Below, piece after piece: positions 27,437 to 30,930 of a DNA stretch of 30,930 nucleotides; the stretch's first letter is position 1; the number at the start of each line of letters is the position of its first letter. Both the position numbers and the translations under genes were made by a program. Below the pieces are notes generated by a model. The model was not told the origin of the DNA. It saw nothing but the letters and a program-made list of their open reading frames with translations, and ran no database searches. Source of the stretch: a virus; the IMG/VR virus record IMGVR_UViG_3300037963_000737, positions 1 through 30,930 of that record; one strand, given 5' to 3'.

Positions 27437-27694
27437 ATGACAATACAATATACAAACTTACCAATTGGTGTCTTATGTAGTACTGATAATTTCTACATAG
27501 AATTAGAAGTAAAAGACATGAATGAGGGCAAGGTTAAAATCATACACAATGAAAGTGGTATGACTGAGTATGAAAAATCATATAAAGGTCATGACTATAT
27601 TGACATACTCAATGACTGCATTGAACGTATGAAAAGACTAGAGCATAATCTTGTAGAAGTACAAGGTAAAGCAGAAAGCATGGTAGGTGCATAA
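27437..27694 (+). CDS. hypothetical early protein (85 aa)
   Basis: The start is ATG 27437, 7 nt after GAAAGGA; the longer frame (27386) would lie in the preceding gene. The product MTIQYTNLPIGVLCSTDNFYIELEVKDMNEGKVKI is mixed alpha/beta with an amphipathic end (IDILNDCIERMKRLEHNLVEV). No recognised family. Its stop overlaps the start of the 21-aa membrane peptide (TAATG). Confidence 0.7.
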   Translation: MTIQYTNLPIGVLCSTDNFYIELEVKDMNEGKVKIIHNESGMTEYEKSYKGHDYIDILNDCIERMKRLEHNLVEVQGKAESMVGA

Positions 27695-27759
27695 TGAATT
27701 ACGACTTGGTTGCACCTATTATGTTTTGGATAATAATTGCTTATTGTATTTGGTCATAA
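27694..27759 (+). CDS. 21-residue membrane peptide
   Basis: Read manually: ATG 27694 overlaps the upstream stop (TAATG), the peptide is MNYDLVAPIMFWIIIAYCIW plus a Ser, and it ends one base before motif R5. The central 12-14 residues are strongly hydrophobic, so it could be a single-span membrane peptide. Such mini-proteins are known in phage early regions, but this one could also be incidental coding between motif copies. Confidence 0.5.
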   Translation: MNYDLVAPIMFWIIIAYCIWS

Positions 27760-27781
27760 GATAGATAAGCAACAATATATA
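27760..27781 (+). promoter_or_regulatory. 22-bp motif copy R5
   Basis: Begins on the base after the stop of the 21-aa gene and ends 22 bp before the ATG at 27804, the same distance as for R3. Confidence 0.72.
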
Positions 27782-27803
27782 TAAATATGAAAAGGAGAAT
27801 AAA

Positions 27804-28163
27804 ATGAAAGCATATTTTATAAACGCTAAACATGAATACATTGTTGAACTAAATGTTAGAGACTATGAGCATAAGAAAGAACTCATAGAAGCTAACCTAT
27901 TAGAACTATATCCCTATCAAATAAATGGTAATGATATATGGACAGATGAAGAAGCACAACTCAAAGAATATTCTTATAACTTTGTGATTGATGAAAGATA
28001 CGTTGTTCATGGCAATGCAATTATAACATCAGTAGATGATGAGGGAGAATCTACATCTGTCAAAAACTTGACAGTTCAAGAACTAATATCAAGAGTTAGG
28101 TTCTTGGGTAAGCAATATGTAGACCATAGCAAGTTAGAATTTAAAGTAATGGAATGGAAATAG
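27804..28163 (+). CDS. hypothetical early protein (119 aa)
   Basis: The product MKAYFINAKHEYIVELNVRDYEHKKELIEANLLELYPYQINGNDIWTDEEAQLKEYSYNFVIDERYVVHGNAIITSVDDEGESTSVKNLTVQELISRVRFLGKQYVDHSKLEFKVMEW is acidic and beta/alpha mixed. The layout 'MKAYxIxxKxExIxEVxxxDYxxIYxLLEAxxFxxxxxxxxGDxIYVDDEGLLK...FxxxxYxxPxxGxGLVxGxDxxGEx' resembles small phage proteins I have seen in early regions, but no name is attached. It starts 22 bp after R5 with AAAAGGAGAATAAA. Confidence 0.72.
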   Translation: MKAYFINAKHEYIVELNVRDYEHKKELIEANLLELYPYQINGNDIWTDEEAQLKEYSYNFVIDERYVVHGNAIITSVDDEGESTSVKNLTVQELISRVRFLGKQYVDHSKLEFKVMEWK

Positions 28164-28176
28164 AAAGGAAAAACGA

Positions 28177-28383
28177 ATGAGCAAAACACCATACCTAGAT
28201 AAGAAAATGAAAGTGGTAAACTTCATTGAAGATGAGATGAAGAAAGGCAAAGCCAATCCAAAGATTAGAGGATGGGCAATGTCTAAGATACTTGAACAAG
28301 TAAAGGAAGAGTTTGGAGAAAGGGAAGTACCTTTCGCAAGAGATTACTTTACTAGATATTATGAAAGGAGTAAAAAGAAATGA
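28177..28383 (+). CDS. hypothetical early protein (68 aa), basic
   Basis: The product MSKTPYLDKKMKVVNFIEDEMKKGKANPKIRGWAMSKILEQVKEEFGEREVPFARDYFTRYYERSKKK is strongly basic and helical, with a possible helix-turn-helix (NPKIRGWAMSKILEQVKEEFG). It could be a small DNA-binding regulator, but the evidence is composition and helix spacing only. GAAAGGAAAAACGA precedes the ATG. The stop overlaps the next start by ATGA. Confidence 0.7.
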   Translation: MSKTPYLDKKMKVVNFIEDEMKKGKANPKIRGWAMSKILEQVKEEFGEREVPFARDYFTRYYERSKKK

Positions 28384-28604
28384 CACCAAAAGGAAACGTA
28401 TGGAACAATGCAGAGATGTATAAAGTTTATTTAAACCTACCAAGACTAAGCCTATGTGGTACTAGATTACTATGGGTAGTGATTGGTAGGAAGTGGGTAA
28501 AGCTTTGCACTCTTGTTGAAGATACTAAAATGAGAATATCAATTAGTGAATGGAATAACTTACAAAAGGAAAAGTATGATGAAAAGCATATCACAAATGA
28601 TTGA
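28380..28604 (+). CDS. hypothetical early protein (74 aa)
   Basis: The product MTPKGNVWNNAEMYKVYLNLPRLSLCGTRLLWVVIGRKWVKLCTLVEDTKMRISISEWNNLQKEKYDEKHITND is basic, beta-prone, with text VIGRKWVKLCTL...ISISEWNNL that resembles a phage protein pattern 'GRKWxKxxxLxExxxxxISxxEWN'. It overlaps its upstream neighbour by 4 nt (ATGA) and its downstream neighbour by about 28 nt. Unknown function. Confidence 0.68.
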   Translation: MTPKGNVWNNAEMYKVYLNLPRLSLCGTRLLWVVIGRKWVKLCTLVEDTKMRISISEWNNLQKEKYDEKHITND

Positions 28605-28779
28605 TGAAGAATTGCCAAAAGAATATACATTATTTTATATTGGTAACTATATGTCATCACATGGAATAGATGATAGAGGTTGGGCAGTTGAGAAAGATAA
28701 TAAAAAAGTAACATCTTACTATGCTACAAAAGACTTAAACTTATTATATAATTATTTAAAGAGAAAGGAAATAATATGA
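28576..28779 (+). CDS. hypothetical early protein (67 aa)
   Basis: The start is 28576 (MMKSISQMID...) or the next ATG at 28579, both just after AAAAGGAAAAGT; the spacing of neighbouring genes favours 28579. The product MKSISQMIDEELPKEYTLFYIGNYMSSHG has a Trp/Tyr-rich centre and a helical C-terminus. It overlaps both neighbours (28 nt upstream; 4 nt downstream, ATGA). No family recognised. Confidence 0.65.
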   Translation: MMKSISQMIDEELPKEYTLFYIGNYMSSHGIDDRGWAVEKDNKKVTSYYATKDLNLLYNYLKRKEII

Positions 28780-29096
28780 AAGTTAGAAAAATATTAAGAC
28801 TATTAGGAGTAGTAGAAAAACTACCAAGAAACTACAATGAAGATATACAACCTGTAGATTTTGGTACTTACTATTGTGAAACAAAAGATGAGTATTTAGA
28901 AATTATGGACATGGATTTTATATATGTATTGAATGCAATTAAAAAGCATGGCATAGGAACTGCTACTAATAATGGTGTGTTAATAAAGCAAATAGAAGAG
29001 CAAATAGAACAAATAGATAAGCTTACATTAGAGTTAACTAATGAGAAAGCTAAGAATATAAAACTAAAACAAATAAAGGAGATAATAAATGATTAA
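28776..29096 (+). CDS. hypothetical early protein with C-terminal coiled coil (106 aa)
   Basis: The product MKVRKILRLLGVVEKLPRNYNEDIQPVDFGTYYCETKDEYLEIMDMDFIYVLNAIKKHGIGTATNNGVLIKQIEEQIEQIDKLTLELTNEKAKNIKLKQIKEIIND has a compact N-terminal half and a ~40-residue coiled-coil end (heptad-spaced Ile/Leu). A dimeric small regulator is possible. It overlaps the upstream gene by ATGA and runs 8 nt into the next gene. Confidence 0.72.
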   Translation: MKVRKILRLLGVVEKLPRNYNEDIQPVDFGTYYCETKDEYLEIMDMDFIYVLNAIKKHGIGTATNNGVLIKQIEEQIEQIDKLTLELTNEKAKNIKLKQIKEIIND

Positions 29097-29400
29097 GTCA
29101 GATATTATAATTAAAAATATAAAACTAACTGTAAGTAAAGATGCATTGGACATGATTGCAGATGCCATAAATTCATACCTTGAAGATATGGAAAGTGGTA
29201 ATGATGAATTGTCTTTACGTACAATAGATGTAGGAAGAATACCTTTCTACAAAGTAGATAAAGGTTTATGTGAGCATACAAGAAAATGGTACATCAAATA
29301 TACTAGACTAGCTACTCAGTTGAACAGACTGAATAACAAAGTATTAGGTGTCAATGACTTGCATTGGAGAACTAGACAACAACTAGAGAGGTTAAGATGA
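29089..29400 (+). CDS. hypothetical early protein (103 aa)
   Basis: The product MIKSDIIIKNIKLTVSKDALDMIADAINSYLEDMESGNDELSLRTIDVGRIPFYKVDKGLCEHTRKWYIKYTRLATQLNRLNNKVLGVNDLHWRTRQQLERLR is basic at the C-terminus (VNDLHWRTRQQLERLR), with a helix-rich layout. No recognised family. It sits in the tightly overlapped run 28776-29621; the AAGGAGATAATAA before it is a clear ribosome-binding site. Confidence 0.7.
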   Translation: MIKSDIIIKNIKLTVSKDALDMIADAINSYLEDMESGNDELSLRTIDVGRIPFYKVDKGLCEHTRKWYIKYTRLATQLNRLNNKVLGVNDLHWRTRQQLERLR

Positions 29401-29621
29401 CTTGGATATTATATGTATTATTTATGTCAGATACTAGAGAGATGCAATTTGTAATAGAGAAAAGATATTTCCTAACTGAACAAAAGTGTATGTCTTATTA
29501 CAAGAATAACAATAGATACTTAGACAAGAAAACACATGAAATAATTCAACAAGCATATAAAAAATATGAAATAATTCATATTGGATGTATGCCAACAACT
29601 GCACATATGGAGATTAAATAA
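29397..29621 (+). CDS. hypothetical early protein with hydrophobic N-terminus (74 aa)
   Basis: The product MTWILYVLFMSDTREMQFVIEKRYFLTEQKCMSYYKNNNRYLDKKTHEIIQQAYKKYEIIHIGCMPTTAHMEIK has a short hydrophobic start (WILYVLFM) and two Cys spaced by ~33 residues, so it could be a small membrane-associated or exported protein. It is joined to the previous gene (ATGA) and the methyltransferase (TAATG), suggesting co-translation with both. Confidence 0.7.
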   Translation: MTWILYVLFMSDTREMQFVIEKRYFLTEQKCMSYYKNNNRYLDKKTHEIIQQAYKKYEIIHIGCMPTTAHMEIK

Positions 29622-30802
29622 TGAATGTATTAAATTTATTTGGTGGCATGGAAGTAGGAAGACTTGCTATGGACAGAGCTAATGTATCTGTAGATAAATA
29701 TTTTTCTGCAGAGATAGACAAGTATGCTATTCAGATAGCCAACAAAAATCATTCTGACATAATACAGTTAGGTGATGTAACTAAAATAGATACTGAGGAT
29801 TTACCTCAGATAGATTTACTAATGGGTGGTTCGCCTTGTCAAGGATTCAGTTTCGCAGGCAAGCAGTTAAACTTTTCTGACCCACGTAGTAAACTATTCT
29901 TTGAGTTCATAAGAATTATGAATGAACTAAAACCTAGATATGTATTGCTTGAGAATGTCAGAATGAAAAAGGAATATGAAGATGTGATTACAGAACACAT
30001 GGGATTCCCACCACAGTTACTAAACTCAAGTAAAGTTTCTGCACAAAACAGATGGAGAAACTATTGGTTTGGTACATACATCAATGGCAAGTATGAACAG
30101 ATAATGATTCCACCTTTGGAAGACAAGGGTTTAGTATTGAAAGATATATTGCAAGAAGACCATAATGAACCACCTATTCCTATCAATGAACGTAATGCTA
30201 GACATCATAGGAATGAAAACCAAAAAGGTTTGTGTACTACTGCTACAATGTACAAGGGTGCAGGCAATAATGGTATGACTATTGTAGATAGAAGTCTATC
30301 TGTGGGAGAAGCAGAAGAGTATTCACACTACAAATACAGAGCAACTAAGGAAGTCTATCACATGAATGGCAAAGCACCTACCTTACTGACTATGCAAGGT
30401 GGGAATAGAGAACCAAAGGTTGCAACCTATTCTACAAAGGGTGGTCGCATTGTAAATCGTAGGCTAGATGAGAGTGGTGTACGTAAAGACTATCAACTAG
30501 AGTTACCTTACACAACTCAAGTAGAGGTAAGAGATGATGACAAGACAAATTGTCTTACTACTGTACAAAAAGATAATGTTGTGGTACAAGGTATGACATG
30601 GAGAAAGTTAACACCTATAGAATGTGAGAGATTACAAACTCTACCTGACAATTATACAGAGGGTGTGTCAAAGACACAGAGATATAAAATGATTGGCAAT
30701 GGGTGGACAGTTGATGTGATTGCTCACATACTAGGAGAAATGTTATTACCTAAGAAAATAAAATCAATTAATTATGAGAAAGGATATTTTGTTTATGCCT
30801 AA
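29621..30802 (+). CDS. C5-cytosine DNA methyltransferase
   Basis: The 393-aa product has the C5-MTase motif order. Motif I is VLNLFGGMEVGRLAM (residues ~3-17; AdoMet binding). Motif IV is LLMGGSPCQGFSFAG (~66-80; catalytic Cys73 in PCQGFS). Motif VI is VLLENV (~108-113). Motif VIII is AQNRWRNYWFGTY (~141-153). Motifs IX and X come near the end as MTWRKLTPIECERLQTLP and YKMIGNGWTVDVIAHILGEML. It transfers a methyl group from AdoMet to cytosine C5 in a specific DNA sequence. No restriction partner is nearby, so it is an orphan enzyme, likely protecting phage DNA or shifting host/phage expression. The target is unknown. Complete and in-frame. Confidence 0.92.
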   Translation: MNVLNLFGGMEVGRLAMDRANVSVDKYFSAEIDKYAIQIANKNHSDIIQLGDVTKIDTEDLPQIDLLMGGSPCQGFSFAGKQLNFSDPRSKLFFEFIRIMNELKPRYVLLENVRMKKEYEDVITEHMGFPPQLLNSSKVSAQNRWRNYWFGTYINGKYEQIMIPPLEDKGLVLKDILQEDHNEPPIPINERNARHHRNENQKGLCTTATMYKGAGNNGMTIVDRSLSVGEAEEYSHYKYRATKEVYHMNGKAPTLLTMQGGNREPKVATYSTKGGRIVNRRLDESGVRKDYQLELPYTTQVEVRDDDKTNCLTTVQKDNVVVQGMTWRKLTPIECERLQTLPDNYTEGVSKTQRYKMIGNGWTVDVIAHILGEMLLPKKIKSINYEKGYFVYA

Positions 30803-30923
30803 AAAAGCTAGACCACATTGGGAAGTTATGTCTGATGATTCATTCAACAAGACATTAAAATTAATAATAATAATATTGTATGCATATGCAGTATTTGAAA
30901 TAGTAAAGGAGTTAGTATCATGA
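30795..30923 (+). CDS. small membrane protein (42 aa)
   Basis: Read manually: ATG 30795 overlaps the end of the methyltransferase by 8 nt, preceded by GAGAAAGGATATTTTGTTT. The product MPKKARPHWEVMSDDSFNKT ends with a hydrophobic helix (LKLIIIILYAYAVFEIV). A single span after a basic, polar N-terminus is visible. The end is a TGA sharing bases with the next ATG (ATGA at 30920). Function unknown. Confidence 0.65.
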   Translation: MPKKARPHWEVMSDDSFNKTLKLIIIILYAYAVFEIVKELVS

Positions 30924-30930
30924 CAATGTA
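30920..30930 (+). CDS. start of next gene (partial)
   Basis: ATG 30920 (Met-Thr-Met) overlaps the TGA of the membrane protein and is preceded by AAAGGAGTTAGTATC, a well-placed ribosome-binding site. Only three codons are in the window. Confidence 0.55.

Noticed and set aside
28177-28383. Calling the 68-aa basic protein a helix-turn-helix repressor
   Set aside because: The helix pattern is suggestive only; no recognisable repressor motif or operator set was seen.
1-30930. tRNA genes, CRISPR arrays, insertion sequences and att sites
   Set aside because: None could be read: the only long non-coding region does not fold as a tRNA, no spaced direct repeats of array type are present beyond the 22-bp motif, and no transposase or integrase text is seen.

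Overview
This window reads as part of the genome of an AT-rich tailed phage, most likely a short-tailed (podovirus-like) phage of a marine bacterium. The whole head module is recognisable: TerL, portal, a GroES-like co-chaperonin, a scaffold-like protein, a Mu gpT-type major capsid protein and two adaptor-like proteins. There is no tape measure, sheath or baseplate gene. Very low GC, tightly overlapping small genes and a large stock of marine-virome-type small basic proteins suggest a phage of SAR11/Pelagibacter-like bacteria, but the host is an inference. No DNA polymerase, RNA polymerase, integrase, lysis or tRNA gene is visible, so the genome continues past both ends.

Layout. (1) Minus strand, 24254 down to 1: the virion module, read right to left. 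First come a small Cys-containing protein, TerL, a small Cys-rich protein, the portal, a 64-aa protein and the co-chaperonin. Next is a scaffold-decoration-capsid cassette with its own sigma70-like promoter (19205-19233) and a strong terminator (15975-16015). It is followed by head-tail adaptor genes and a 5.3-kb island of about ten very Lys/Arg-rich proteins (9713-14992). After that come a second adaptor, two paralogous Cys-motif proteins, a 982-aa coiled-coil repeat fibre (5368-8316), and a run of small tail-fibre-like and chaperone-like genes that leaves the window at base 1. (2) 24226-24774: an AT-rich divergent control region. (3) Plus strand, 24775 to 30930: about twenty small early-type genes, nearly all of unknown function, ending with an orphan C5-cytosine DNA methyltransferase (29621-30802).

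The most distinctive signal is a 22-bp motif (core AGATAAGCAACAATATAT) found five times, always on the plus strand. Four copies lie 22-43 bp upstream of a gene start, and one stands alone in the divergent region. No consistent -35 box precedes the motif. It behaves like a dedicated phage promoter or regulator site set for the early region. The same region has a recurring leader of the form ATGAAAGGA(N7-9)ATG and an 18-bp hairpin whose loop carries an anti-Shine-Dalgarno-like CCTCCT.

The genes are closely coupled: TAATG and ATGA overlaps are the rule on the minus strand. Several starts are set here from ribosome-binding sites rather than from the longest frame, and several genes below 60 aa are added (9713-9799, 10440-10598, 11422-11556, 25347-25496, 26216-26386, 27694-27759, 30795-30923).
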